Source: JAIBAJ01 sp965284645 (lineage in GTDB: Bacteria; Bacteroidota; Bacteroidia; JAIBAJ01). Taken from it: a DNA stretch of 64,000 bases. This document shows positions 26,825-35,222 of the stretch, one piece after another. The position numbers and the translations under genes are program-made. Under the pieces are notes generated by a model. That model saw nothing but the letters and a program-made list of their open reading frames with translations, was not told the DNA's origin and did not search any database. The DNA is taken from the NCBI GenBank assembly GCA_965284645.1, contig OZ260106.1, positions 2,604,001-2,668,000 of the forward strand, written 5' to 3'. Within the stretch, counting starts at the first letter, position 1. Every line of letters starts with the position of its first letter.

Positions 26825-26882
26825 GATATACAGCCCTAAAGTAGGAAGATATTTTTAAGTGTTGGTGTTTTTAGAAAAAAAT

Positions 26883-27497
26883 CTAGAATAGCCCGTGAAT
26901 TTCGGCATCTATTTTATTGATGATTTCCCCTAAATGTTCTTGGTTATCAGCAAATTTATTATTGTCAACATCAATAATCAATAATTTACCCATGCTGTAA
27001 TCATTGATCCAAGCTTCATACCGTTCATTTAAGCGTTTGAGGTAATCTAAACGAATTGAATTTTCATAATCTCTGCCTCTTTTTTGGATTTGACTAACCA
27101 ACGTAGGTACCGAAGCGCGAAGATAAATTAACAAATCTGGCGCCTTCACATAGGACGACATCAAGCGGAAAAGGGAAACATAGTTCTCATAATCCCTTGT
27201 GCTCATCAATCCCATGGCATGTAGGTTAGGCGCAAAGATGTTGGCATCCTCGTAAATCGTGCGATCCTGAATAACTTTTTTACCACTTCCACGAATCTCT
27301 TCCACTTGGTAGAAGCGACTGTTCAAAAAGTAGATTTGAAGGTTGAACGACCAACGGTGCATGTCGTCATAGAAATCATTTAGATAAGGATTATCATCAG
27401 CATCTTCATACCTGGCTTCCCAACCATAATGTTTAGCCAACATGCTTGTGAGCGTAGTCTTTCCTGATCCTATGTTTCCAGCTATTGCGATATGCAT
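26883..27497 (-). CDS. Deoxynucleoside kinase (dNK family)
   Basis: Phosphorylates deoxynucleosides with ATP in the salvage pathway. 204 aa, P-loop GNIGSGKTTL at residues 7-16, the substrate-binding DDNPYLNDFYDD region, the QDRTIYEDANIFA (D/E-R-S/T like) motif at about 79, and a lid region RGRDYENSIRLDYLKRLNERYE with arginines, matching the dNK/dGK family. The short cytosolic protein has no extra domains. Base specificity cannot be told. The region 27498-27611 after it, toward tau, is short and holds a near -7 box (CATCTTTG, minus strand). Confidence 0.93.
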   Translation of the reverse strand: MHIAIAGNIGSGKTTLTSMLAKHYGWEARYEDADDNPYLNDFYDDMHRWSFNLQIYFLNSRFYQVEEIRGSGKKVIQDRTIYEDANIFAPNLHAMGLMSTRDYENYVSLFRLMSSYVKAPDLLIYLRASVPTLVSQIQKRGRDYENSIRLDYLKRLNERYEAWINDYSMGKLLIIDVDNNKFADNQEHLGEIINKIDAEIHGLF

Positions 27498-27611
27498 CTA
27501 AGTAAAATTTAAGGGGTACAAAGATGTAAAAATCTCAATGCAAAAGTAGGTTTGGTGAAAACTTATTTCGGCAAATTTCGAACGAGTTTTCAAGGATAGA
27601 ATATTTTGAAT

Positions 27612-28271
27612 TCAATATTCGATATCTAAATCCAATCTGTCTTTTAATTGCTTAATCAATGGGTTTTTTTCAACCAAAATCTGATACTTTTCTTTCGGAC
27701 CTAACAGTTTCTTTTCCACTTCATTAGACTTTAAAACCACGAGGTTTAGTTGAAGTTCCTTATTGCCTGTTTTTTGTCGGATAAAATCAAGCATTTCCTG
27801 TTTTTCAGGAAGTATGTCTTCTTCTTGGGCACTGTTATCCAATCTGAATTCAACAATTTGCCCTTCTTTGAGTTCAGGTTTTCTCAACAAGGTGTTGGCT
27901 AAACTGATACGCCCTTTGGCCCGCATTAATCCAGATAAAGCCGACCATGCCTCTTCTAGTGAAAGGCTTGGTCCGGCATTTACTTCACTTTGTTCCTTGT
28001 TTTCAGTCTTGGTATTCTTTGAGGTAGGAATTGATCCTCCTGAAGCGTATGATTTTATCGACTGAAGTTGAGGTTGGTATGATCCAGGTTTGTAATCCGG
28101 ACGATTGAAAATTTGAGGTTTGGGCCTTTGTTCGGTTATCCTTGCGACATTTCCAGTGGCAGATGGCTCCTGACTTTGTCTGGCGGGAGCTTGGGTTGGA
28201 AATAAATAGCTTGGTAAGGGATCGTCTCCGTTGAGTTGGGACGGTGATAGGATTAGGTCAATTTTTTTTTT
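27612..28271 (-). CDS. dnaX: DnaX tau-specific C-terminal region, in the +1 frame relative to the AAA+ part
   Basis: This frame continues from the A10 tract at 28262-28271 as K-K-K-I-D-L-I-L-S-P-S-Q. It has a Pro/Gln-rich linker (~70 residues) and a folded end (LEEAWSALSGLMRAKGRISLANTLLRKP ... NPLIKQLKDRLDLDIEY) like the C-terminal domain of Bacteroidota gamma/tau subunits. An ATG at 28304 exists in this frame but overlaps the DnaX C-terminal coding part and would not be a natural start. It would be attached to the N-terminal ORF if one A is lost (nine A) by slippage, or if the tenth A is an assembly error; the joined protein would be 591 aa. Tau normally binds the polymerase alpha subunit and helicase. 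Confidence 0.8.
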   Translation of the reverse strand, partial: KKKIDLILSPSQLNGDDPLPSYLFPTQAPARQSQEPSATGNVARITEQRPKPQIFNRPDYKPGSYQPQLQSIKSYASGGSIPTSKNTKTENKEQSEVNAGPSLSLEEAWSALSGLMRAKGRISLANTLLRKPELKEGQIVEFRLDNSAQEEDILPEKQEMLDFIRQKTGNKELQLNLVVLKSNEVEKKLLGPKEKYQILVEKNPLIKQLKDRLDLDIEY

Positions 28272-29388
28272 CGGCGGTCGAAACTTGTTCGCCACCTGCA
28301 CCAAAACTGCAAAGTTGCATTAAGGCTAATTCAACTGTTAAGCGCTGGTTCTTGCTGTTTCGATAGGAAAAATCTGCCTTGTTAGTGATATCCAAACAGC
28401 CTACTAAATACCGGGCATTGCAGCGTTGACTTTGTTGCAGGTATTTCTCTCTAATGTTTTGGCCAACTTCCAAAAGTTTGACGGTTTCAGGATCCAAACA
28501 TACCAGTAGGTTGCGGAGGTGGCTACCTAAGCCTGTAATAAAACTATGGCCATCAAAACCATTGCGGAGGATTTCATCAAAAAGTAAGAGCGCATCTGGA
28601 ATTTTCCTGTCCAAAATAGCATCCACCACCTTGAAGTAATAATCATAATCCAGAATATTCAGGTTCTCGATTACATTTTTATAAGTCAAATGGTTGCCGG
28701 CAAAACTGACCAATTGGTCGAACATGGATAAGGAATCACGCATAGCACCATCCGCCTTTTGGGCAATGATATGCAAGGCATCCGAATCTGCCTCAATTTG
28801 TTCGCTTTGGGCTACATAGGCCAAATGTTTGGCAATATCCTCAATGCCAATCCGGCTGAAATCAAAAATTTGGCATCGGCTCAGAATGGTCGGTAAAATT
28901 TTGTGTTTCTCTGTAGTAGCTAGTATAAATATAGCATGTGGTGGTGGTTCCTCCAATGTTTTCAAAAATGCATTGAAAGCGTTGGTAGACAACATGTGCA
29001 CCTCGTCAATGATATACACACTGAATTTCCCTATTTGTGGTGCAAACCTAACTTTTTCAATTAAGGCCCGAATATCATCTACCGAGTTGTTGCTAGCCGC
29101 ATCCAATTCATGGATATTGAAACTGTGGTTATTATTAAAGGAGGTGCAGCTTTCACAGGCATTGCAAGGTTCAATATCATTCCCTAAATTTAAACAGTTG
29201 ATGGTTTTGGCTAAAATCCTTGCACAGGTAGTTTTACCAACTCCCCTTGGTCCGCAAAATAAAAAGGCCTGGGCTAAATGCTTGCTTTTGATGGCATTTT
29301 TTAAGGTGCTTGTAATGCTATGCTGCCCAATAACGCTTTTAAACGTGGTAGGGCGGTATTTTCTGGCAGAGACTACAAAACTATCCAT
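28258..29388 (-). CDS. dnaX: DNA polymerase III gamma/tau subunit, AAA+ part (gamma-like product)
   Basis: Clamp-loader ATPase. 376 aa from MDSFVVSARKYRPTTF; Walker A is GPRGVGKTTCARILAKTINC, the four-Cys zinc module is CLNLGNDIEPCNACESC, Walker B is IIDEVHML, and the SRC sensor region is ILSRCQIFDF. Then the collar domain (FDGHSFITGLGSHLRNLL). The frame ends V-S-T-A-E-K-K-N and a stop, directly at ten consecutive A residues. An upstream in-frame ATG (29469) gives 403 aa, but a TACATTTG box at 29400-29393 lies between, so the shorter start is favoured. The in-frame product resembles gamma; the tau extension lies in the next frame. Confidence 0.93.
   Translation of the reverse strand: MDSFVVSARKYRPTTFKSVIGQHSITSTLKNAIKSKHLAQAFLFCGPRGVGKTTCARILAKTINCLNLGNDIEPCNACESCTSFNNNHSFNIHELDAASNNSVDDIRALIEKVRFAPQIGKFSVYIIDEVHMLSTNAFNAFLKTLEEPPPHAIFILATTEKHKILPTILSRCQIFDFSRIGIEDIAKHLAYVAQSEQIEADSDALHIIAQKADGAMRDSLSMFDQLVSFAGNHLTYKNVIENLNILDYDYYFKVVDAILDRKIPDALLLFDEILRNGFDGHSFITGLGSHLRNLLVCLDPETVKLLEVGQNIREKYLQQSQRCNARYLVGCLDITNKADFSYRNSKNQRLTVELALMQLCSFGAGGEQVSTAEKKN
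28262..28271 (-). other. A10 slippery tract in dnaX
   Basis: Ten A on the coding (minus) strand, within GCC GAA AAA AAA AAT TGA. Loss of one A gives GAA AAA AAA ATT GAC and opens the 220-codon tau extension. Homopolymer-A slippage in dnaX is an established way to make two products in Thermus (transcriptional) and, through A AAA AAG, in E. coli (ribosomal). Here the unslipped product would be the short form, which is the opposite of E. coli. Confidence 0.7.
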
Positions 29389-29392
29389 CGTG

Positions 29393-29400
29393 CAAATGTA
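29393..29400 (-). promoter_or_regulatory. Probable -7 promoter box of dnaX, only 4 bp from the start codon
   Basis: TACATTTG on the minus strand matches TAnnTTTG. Only four bases separate it from the ATG at 29388, so the transcript would begin at or within a few bases of the start codon, a nearly leaderless mRNA. No well-spaced TTG is seen upstream. Confidence 0.4.
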
Positions 29401-29508
29401 AGATTTTACCTCCAACCTTTTTTCCTTGTTGAGAAAATTTGGATAGATTTTCAAATTTCTGGCCATCATTGAAGCCTTGTCCCTATTTTTGAATCGAGCA
29501 TTCTAGCT

Positions 29509-31314
29509 ATGAAAAAAATTACCTATACCTTCTTCTTCCTCGCCTTTTCACTTGTTTCGTTCGGACAAACCAAGCTTTCGCCTTTGACCAAAACCTGGTT
29601 TCTCGAAAAGAAAGCAAACAAAGGCCAATCGATACCTACCGAATTTTTATATAAAACCAATTCCAGTGGGGTGAAGTGTTTGTCTGCTCTAGCCAAAGTA
29701 AACGATTTTGCCCTAGCCGAATCAACTACCAAGTCATTGGGAATTTCAGTTGGTACCAAGGCTGGTTCTATCTGGACGCTGGTTATTCCCATTTCTCAAA
29801 TGGAGGCTTTGGTTGCTTCCAATTGTCTGGCCTATTTGCAATTGGACGAACCAATGCTGCCAACCATGGACAAAGCAAGAAGAACAACCCGAGTGGATTC
29901 GGTGCATAAAGGCATTAACCTTCCGCAAAAGTTTTCAGGTAAGGGTGTAGTGTTAGGCGTAATTGATTTTGGTTTCGACTACAACCACCCTACGTTTTAC
30001 GATACTACTGGCACACAATACCGCATCAAGAAGGTTTGGGAAGTTGGTACGAATGGTGTTCCGCCGAATGGTTTTGCCTATGGACACGAACTAAGTGATA
30101 CGAATTTGATAAAACTGCAAGAAACGGATAATCCTATCCAAACCCATGGAACTGGTGTTGCCGGAATTGCCGGTGGTTCAGGATTTGGTGGGGCAGCCAA
30201 TGGAAAATACCGCGGTATGGCCTACGAGTCGGATTTGGTTTTGGTTGGTGTACGAAGAGATTCCATCGGTGAGCAATGGCAATCCAGCGGCTTTTCCGAT
30301 TTTGTGGACGGGATTAATTATATTTACCAATATGGACAAAGCGTGGCTAAACCAACGGTGGTAAATATTAGCTGGGGCTCCCAATCTGGACCGCATAATG
30401 GAACCTCCTTATTTAACCAAGCATGCGATAATTTAACTGGTGCCGGAAAATTGCTCGTTATGAGCGCTGGAAATGAAGGCGAGGAGCCAATCCATCTTTC
30501 AAAAGCCTTTACCCCAACTGACACGGTAGTGCATACCTTTCTCACATTCACCGATTCAAGCTACCAGCGAACTTGGGTAGATGCTTGGGGTGAGCAAGGC
30601 AAAAATTTTTGTGGAATGGTTACATTATATGGCCAAGGTGTTCCTCAAGCTTCCACAGGTTGGATCTGCCTGAACGATTCTACCTATTCTTTTAATCTTC
30701 TAGCTTCAAATGGAATAGATACCTGCCAAGTAGATATCCTCACATCCACAGCCGAGTTCAATGGCCAACCCCGATTGACCATGCGAATCTTTAATCATTC
30801 TATGGACAGTGTAGCTGTTTCGTATAAAGGTAACGATGGAACCATCCATAGTTGGGATGAATACTATTACTATGGTTATACCCATGGTTTCCAAAGTGCA
30901 TTCGATAGCTTAGGACAAAATTGGGCTATTAGCGGAAATACCCAATCAACCGTAAGTGATAATGGCAGTGCGGCTTCTGTGTTAATGGTTGGTGCTTATG
31001 CCTCAAAACTCAGTTTTTCTGATTTGAATGGCAACAGTTGGTCATACAGTGGGTATGCCCAATTAAACAGACTGGTTCCTTTTTCATCGCGTGGTCCCTT
31101 GGCCAATGGAACAATTAAACCCGATATCACTGCGCCTGGTTTGACCTTGGCAACCGCCATTAGTTCCCTTGATACGGCTTATACTCCTACAGGTAGCAAT
31201 AGTCCACAAGTGGTATTTGCTTACCAAAATCCAGTCGATTCGAAAACCTATTATTATGCCGAATTTAGTGGAACCTCCGCCTCAAGTCCTGCTGCGGCCG
31301 GAATTGCTGCATAA
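29509..31314 (+). CDS. S8 (subtilisin-like) serine protease, catalytic part, ended by an in-frame TAA
   Basis: 601 aa with signal peptide MKKITYTFFFLAFSLVSFGQ. Catalytic triad: Asp in VLGVIDFGFDYNHP (about 150), His in THGTGVAGIAGG (about 214), and Ser in the C-terminal GTSASSPAAAG (about 594). Between them is a large insert (P/DUF4480-like) typical of T9SS-secreted S8 peptidases. The ORF stops at TAA 31312-31314, immediately after the catalytic Ser helix A-A-G-I-A-A, where the family continues A-L-x-L. The next codon in the same frame is ATG and the protein resumes to 31758 with a T9SS tail. Whether this is a real nonsense mutation or a base error cannot be told. Without the tail the enzyme would likely misfold and not be exported. 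Confidence 0.85.
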   Translation: MKKITYTFFFLAFSLVSFGQTKLSPLTKTWFLEKKANKGQSIPTEFLYKTNSSGVKCLSALAKVNDFALAESTTKSLGISVGTKAGSIWTLVIPISQMEALVASNCLAYLQLDEPMLPTMDKARRTTRVDSVHKGINLPQKFSGKGVVLGVIDFGFDYNHPTFYDTTGTQYRIKKVWEVGTNGVPPNGFAYGHELSDTNLIKLQETDNPIQTHGTGVAGIAGGSGFGGAANGKYRGMAYESDLVLVGVRRDSIGEQWQSSGFSDFVDGINYIYQYGQSVAKPTVVNISWGSQSGPHNGTSLFNQACDNLTGAGKLLVMSAGNEGEEPIHLSKAFTPTDTVVHTFLTFTDSSYQRTWVDAWGEQGKNFCGMVTLYGQGVPQASTGWICLNDSTYSFNLLASNGIDTCQVDILTSTAEFNGQPRLTMRIFNHSMDSVAVSYKGNDGTIHSWDEYYYYGYTHGFQSAFDSLGQNWAISGNTQSTVSDNGSAASVLMVGAYASKLSFSDLNGNSWSYSGYAQLNRLVPFSSRGPLANGTIKPDITAPGLTLATAISSLDTAYTPTGSNSPQVVFAYQNPVDSKTYYYAEFSGTSASSPAAAGIAA

Positions 31315-31758
31315 ATGCTTGAAGTGGATCCTTCTTTAACGCCCCAACAGCTAAAAGATACCCTTTTCGCCACCGCCATTCGCGAATCTTTTATGGGAAC
31401 TTTACCAAACAATAACTGGGGCTATGGTAAAATAAACGCCTACAGGGCAATTAAATCCTATTTTCCTGGTAATTATGCAAGTGTTCGTACCATTTCAGGA
31501 CCCGAAATTGAAATGGAGCTTTATCCCAACCCTTCAACTGATCATTTTTACATTGATTTGGTTTGGAACTTTCCTTCCACTTCGGCAAAAATCGAGGTAG
31601 TAGATTTGCTTGGAAAGGTATTAATCGGGCAAAGCAATTCCCTACATACTGGCGAAAATAGCCTCTTGATGCACACCGAAAACTTGTCGGCCGGAACCTA
31701 CCTGGTAAAAGTTGAAACCGGAATTGGCACTTGGACGCGATTGTTTGTAAATCAGTAA
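31315..31758 (+). pseudogene. C-terminal remainder of the S8 protease with T9SS type A sorting domain
   Basis: Same reading frame as the upstream ORF, directly after its TAA (codon 602). It begins MLEVDPSLTPQQLKDTLFAT, which is the normal continuation of the subtilisin fold after the catalytic helix, then WGYGKINAYRAI, and ends with a sorting domain: MELYPNPSTDHFYIDLVW ... SAGTYLVKVETGIGTWTRLFV. One substitution (TAA from TTA Leu or CAA Gln) would restore a 749-codon gene. It has no signal peptide of its own, so separate use is unlikely. Confidence 0.75.
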
Positions 31759-31791
31759 ATCAAAATTACCCAAACGATTACCTTATGCATG

Positions 31792-31813
31792 AAGTAAGGG
31801 TTGCTTACTTTTT
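31792..31813 (+). terminator. Intrinsic terminator after the S8 protease gene
   Basis: AAGTAAG (31792-31798) pairs with CTTACTT (31804-31810) around GGTTG, followed by TTT. It lies 34 bp after the final stop. Confidence 0.65.
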
Positions 31814-31881
31814 GGTATTGAATTAAGCTCAGATTTCGTTTTTGAAATACCTAAGCGAGTTGCTTCTTGTATTTCAATTTG

Positions 31882-32092
31882 ACAACTGTGGAATGAAAAG
31901 CCAATGCCCAGCCACAGTAGAATGTTATGCGGAGGTGTCGGGCAAGGATAGAGCGTGATACCCCGCAAGCTTGCAGCCCCCGAACCCTTTTGGGGGCTGC
32001 AAGCTGAGGAGTATTAGCGATAGCCTGACCCAACCGCCTTGGTAAATGGTTAGAGAAGGGTAGCATGGTTTTGGGCGGTTGGGGGCCCGCCA
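31882..32092 (+). repeat. GC-rich structured interspersed element, family B subfamily 1, copy 2
   Basis: Matches 818-1028 throughout: ACAACTGTGGAATGAAAAGC, GTGTCGGGCAAGGATAGAGC, a variable stem (here GCAGCCCCCGAACCC with GGGGGCTGC), GAGGAGTATTAGCGATAGCC, and an end hairpin GGGCGGTTGGGGGCCCGCC. Confidence 0.8.
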
Positions 32093-32099
32093 AATTTTT

Positions 32100-32277
32100 A
32101 ACCCAGATTACGCATTAGAAATCGTAATGAAGCTTTCAAATGCAATAAAGACGAGGGTTTCAGGTTAATTTTTGGGTGAAGGAATAGTAAACTATTTTGA
32201 AGTCAAAAATTGTTCTGAAATCCTTGTATTTGAAGCAGTTGGAAGCTGTAATAGATTTCTAATGCTGAATTTGGGTT
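32100..32277. repeat. MITE-like element with 23-bp terminal inverted repeats (family A relative)
   Basis: The left end AACCCAGATTACGCATTAG-AAAT and right end ATTT-CTAATGCTGAATTTGGG-TT are inverted copies of each other with 20 of 23 positions the same. The right end matches the right end of family A (ATTTCTAATGC..AATTTGGGTT), but the 130-bp interior is unrelated to those copies. No coding capacity. This suggests several interiors share one set of ends. Confidence 0.75.
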
Positions 32278-32290
32278 AAACCAAAAACAA

Positions 32291-32325
32291 ATAAAAAAAG
32301 GGCAATAGATTTTCGCTATCGCCCT
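32291..32325 (-). terminator. Intrinsic terminator of typA
   Basis: On the minus strand AGGGCGATAG (32325-32316) pairs with CTATTGCCCT (32308-32299) with one mismatch, followed by TTTTTTTAT. It lies just past the typA stop at 32346. Confidence 0.8.
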
Positions 32326-32345
32326 TCTGTATGAAAGGTGGGGAA

Positions 32346-34157
32346 TTAAATGGCAGCCATCGCGTTTTTGCGACGTTTACGTTCATTTTCGTCTAAGTAG
32401 ATTTTACGCATACGGATGCTTTGTGGCGTCAACTCTACATATTCGTCTTCCTGAATATATTCCATGGCTTGCTCCAATGAGAAATTCAATTTTGGTGCAA
32501 TTCTCATTTTTTCATCACTTCCCGAGGCACGCATATTGGTTAATTTTTTCTCTTTGGTAACGCTTACGATCAAATCATCCGGACGGATATGTTCGCCCAA
32601 AATTTGTCCACCGTAAACAGGTTCACCTGGATCTACAAAGAAAGTACCGCGATCTTGCAAAGCGTCGATAGAGTAGGGGATAGCAGTACCTTGTTCTTTG
32701 GAAATCAAAACGCCGGAAATACGTCCAGGGATGCTTCCTTTCCAAGGTTCATAGCTTTTAAAACGGTGGGCCATAATGGCTTCGCCTGCAGTAGCTGTAA
32801 GTAAATTGTTTCTCAAACCAATTAATCCGCGCGATGGGATTTCGAATTCCAAGTGCAACAAATCGCCTTTAGGTTCCATGATTTTCATTTCCCCTTTTTT
32901 CTGGCTCACCAATTCAATCACTTTTCCGGAAACGTTTTCAGGCGAATCTACGGTCAATACTTCCACTGGTTCGCATTTGATACCATTGATTTCTTTGATA
33001 ATTACCCTAGGCTGTCCAACTTGCAATTCGTAGCCTTCGCGACGCATGGTTTCGATTAAAACTGACAAGTGCAATACTCCACGGCCATAAACCAAGAATG
33101 AATCGGCGCTTTCGGTTTCTTCAACACGCAAGGCCAAATTCTTTTCTGTTTCTTTCATTAAACGATCGCGCAAGTGTCGGCTGGTTACGAATTTACCTTC
33201 TTTTCCGAAGAAAGGCGAATTGTTGATTGTAAACAACATACTCATGGTTGGTTCGTCCACACTGATAGGTTTCAATCCTTCGGGCGATTCGAAATCGGCA
33301 ATGGTATCTCCAATCTCAAAGTTCTCAATTCCGGTTAGGGCGCAAATTTCGCCAGCATGAACTTCGGATACTTTTTCTTTACCCAATCCTTCGAAGAGGT
33401 AAAGTTCTTTGATTCTTGATTTAACAATCGAGCCATCGCGTTTTACCAAGGAAACCGGTGAATTTTCTTTCAAGGTTCCGCGGGTCAACCTTCCTACAGC
33501 GATCCGTCCGGTATAGGCTGAATAGTCGATGGAGGTAATTTGCAACTGCGGTGTACCGGCTGTTACCAATGGCGCAGGAATATGTTGAATGATGGCATCC
33601 AATAAAGGTGTAATATCGGATGAAGGTGTTTTCCAATCTGTATTCATCCAGCCTTGTTTGGATGAACCATACAAAGTTGGGAAATCCAATTGTTCTTCGG
33701 TCGCATCCAAATTAAAGAACAGTTCGAATACATTGTCATGTACTTCATCAGGACGGCAGTTTGGTTTATCTACCTTGTTGATTACCACAATGGCTTTCAA
33801 TCCATGAGCAATGGCTTTTTGCAATACAAAGCGGGTTTGTGGCATCGGACCTTCGAAGGCGTCAACCAGTAGCAATACGCCATCCGCCATATTTAATACA
33901 CGTTCTACCTCTCCTCCAAAGTCGGCGTGACCTGGAGTGTCGATGATGTTGATTTTTACACCATTGTATTTAACGGAAACGTTCTTGGCAAGAATGGTGA
34001 TACCCCTTTCCCGCTCCAAATCGTTATTATCCAAGATTAGTTCGCCTTTCTCTTGGTTGTCGCGAAACAATTTAGATTGGTGAAGGATTTTATCAACCAA
34101 GGTCGTTTTTCCATGGTCAACGTGGGCAATAATGGCAATATTTCGAATATTTTGCAT
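32346..34157 (-). CDS. typA: Translational GTPase TypA/BipA
   Basis: Ribosome-associated GTPase that aids 50S assembly and stress or cold adaptation. 603 aa from MQNIRNIAIIAHVDHGKTTL; G1 is AHVDHGKT, G2 within ERERGITI, G3 DTPGHADFGGEV, G4 NKVDKP. Domains II, III and V follow, and the C-terminal TypA domain ends RKIYLDENERKRRKNAMAA. An upstream ATG (34181) would lie inside the TACCTTTG -7 box at 34186-34179, so the start at 34157 is used. Monocistronic with its own terminator. Confidence 0.97.
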   Translation of the reverse strand: MQNIRNIAIIAHVDHGKTTLVDKILHQSKLFRDNQEKGELILDNNDLERERGITILAKNVSVKYNGVKINIIDTPGHADFGGEVERVLNMADGVLLLVDAFEGPMPQTRFVLQKAIAHGLKAIVVINKVDKPNCRPDEVHDNVFELFFNLDATEEQLDFPTLYGSSKQGWMNTDWKTPSSDITPLLDAIIQHIPAPLVTAGTPQLQITSIDYSAYTGRIAVGRLTRGTLKENSPVSLVKRDGSIVKSRIKELYLFEGLGKEKVSEVHAGEICALTGIENFEIGDTIADFESPEGLKPISVDEPTMSMLFTINNSPFFGKEGKFVTSRHLRDRLMKETEKNLALRVEETESADSFLVYGRGVLHLSVLIETMRREGYELQVGQPRVIIKEINGIKCEPVEVLTVDSPENVSGKVIELVSQKKGEMKIMEPKGDLLHLEFEIPSRGLIGLRNNLLTATAGEAIMAHRFKSYEPWKGSIPGRISGVLISKEQGTAIPYSIDALQDRGTFFVDPGEPVYGGQILGEHIRPDDLIVSVTKEKKLTNMRASGSDEKMRIAPKLNFSLEQAMEYIQEDEYVELTPQSIRMRKIYLDENERKRRKNAMAAI

Positions 34158-34178
34158 GCAGTGTTTTGAAAAAGGCCG

Positions 34179-34186
34179 CAAAGGTA
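34179..34186 (-). promoter_or_regulatory. Probable -7 promoter box of typA
   Basis: TACCTTTG on the minus strand, 21 bp before the ATG at 34157. It overlaps the ATG of the longer ORF (34181-34179), which excludes that start. Confidence 0.55.
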
Positions 34187-34347
34187 GCCATTATTTGCCC
34201 TCGAATGTGTATTAGACGTTAAGAAATTCAATTATTCTATGTTTTTCCTTACCTATCTTTCAGATACCTCCAAATAAAAAGTGCTGAAAATGAAGCTAAT
34301 AATTCATATTCTACCCATACTGGCATGCAATCGGCACGATAATTGAA

Positions 34348-34355
34348 TATCTTTG
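34348..34355 (+). promoter_or_regulatory. Probable -7 promoter box of the DUF4476 gene
   Basis: TATCTTTG matches TAnnTTTG and ends 18 bp before the ATG at 34374. It overlaps the ATG at 34353 of the longer ORF, so the signal-peptide start is preferred. Confidence 0.5.
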
Positions 34356-34373
34356 CCAACAAAATTTCCAAAC

Positions 34374-34958
34374 ATGAAAAAAACAATTACCGTATTCTCC
34401 TTGCTCGCCTTGTTTAGCCTGCAAGCCTTCTCTCAGGTCGACGTTTACGAAGAAAGAACAACCACTACCACAACCACCAACGACAACATCAATACCAATA
34501 TCAATATGGGTATTCCAGGTGGTGGAATTAATGTGAACATGAATGTAAATGTTCCTGGAACTGTTCAAACGTCTACCACAACTACCACTACCACCACTAC
34601 TACCGGTGGGTTTCAGCAAGCGCCTCCTCCTCCTCAGCCTCAACCTCGTCCTTCCGGAAATGGTTGCTTTGGTCCATGCGGAGTTTCTGAATTCCAAAGT
34701 GTGAAAGGTTCCATCAGCAGTAAACCTTTCGAGGATAATAAAGTACAGATTGCCAAACAATTTTTGGGTGCAAACTGTGTTTCAGCCGCACAAGTTCGCG
34801 AGTTGATGGGCATGTTTACCTACGAAGAAAGTAAATTGGATATTGCCAAATTCGCCTATGGTCGTTGCGTTGACCCAAACAATTACTACAAAGTGAACGA
34901 TGGTTTTACATTCAGCAGTAGCATCGACGACTTAAACGAGTACATCGGAAGCCGTTAA
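34374..34958 (+). CDS. Secreted DUF4476 domain protein
   Basis: 194 aa with signal peptide MKKTITVFSLLALFSLQAFSQ. The mature part starts with a low-complexity stretch rich in Thr, Asn and Pro (TTTTTTNDNINTNIN, NVNMNVNVPG, a run of ten Thr, PPPPQPQPRP), then the C-terminal domain CFGPCGVSEFQSVKGSISSK ... ANCVSAAQVRELMGMFTYEESKLDIAKFAYGR, the helical DUF4476 fold common in Bacteroidota. Function unknown. It is followed by a good terminator and then repeat elements. Confidence 0.9.
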   Translation: MKKTITVFSLLALFSLQAFSQVDVYEERTTTTTTTNDNINTNINMGIPGGGINVNMNVNVPGTVQTSTTTTTTTTTTGGFQQAPPPPQPQPRPSGNGCFGPCGVSEFQSVKGSISSKPFEDNKVQIAKQFLGANCVSAAQVRELMGMFTYEESKLDIAKFAYGRCVDPNNYYKVNDGFTFSSSIDDLNEYIGSR

Positions 34959-34983
34959 TCTTTCACCAAATTTATATGAAAAG

Positions 34984-35010
34984 AGGAATCCAATTGGGTT
35001 CCTTTTTTTG
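34984..35010 (+). terminator. Intrinsic terminator of the DUF4476 gene
   Basis: AGGAATCC (34984-34991) pairs with GGGTTCCT (34996-35003) around an AATT loop, followed by seven T. Confidence 0.85.
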
Positions 35011-35015
35011 TTTTA

Positions 35016-35180
35016 AACCCAAATTAATCAATAGGAGGATTTATTAATCCGAACTACTTGATTTAGTTGGGGTTACCCCTCCCGAAGAAATTTCGGGATA
35101 GCAGTTGTTATCAATTTGGCTATACAAATTGATTTACAACTGGTTAATCGTTTATGCATTTCTAATGCGTAATCTGGGTT
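35016..35180. repeat. Interspersed palindromic element, family A, copy 3 (with a palindromic insertion)
   Basis: Same as 534-672 and 10220-10369, but where those read CCCCGATTTAGCAG this copy reads CCCC-TCCCGAAGAAATTTCGGGA-TAGCAG: a small palindrome has replaced or entered one site. Ends AACCCAAATTAATC / GTAATCTGGGTT. Confidence 0.85.
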
Positions 35181-35222
35181 AAACCTGATTCTTCCTTGAT
35201 TTTTTTTAGTGTTTGATTATTT

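Noticed and set aside
34311..34760. A 149-codon ORF antisense to the DUF4476 gene
   Set aside because: It is a shadow of the Thr/Asn/Pro low-complexity coding part.
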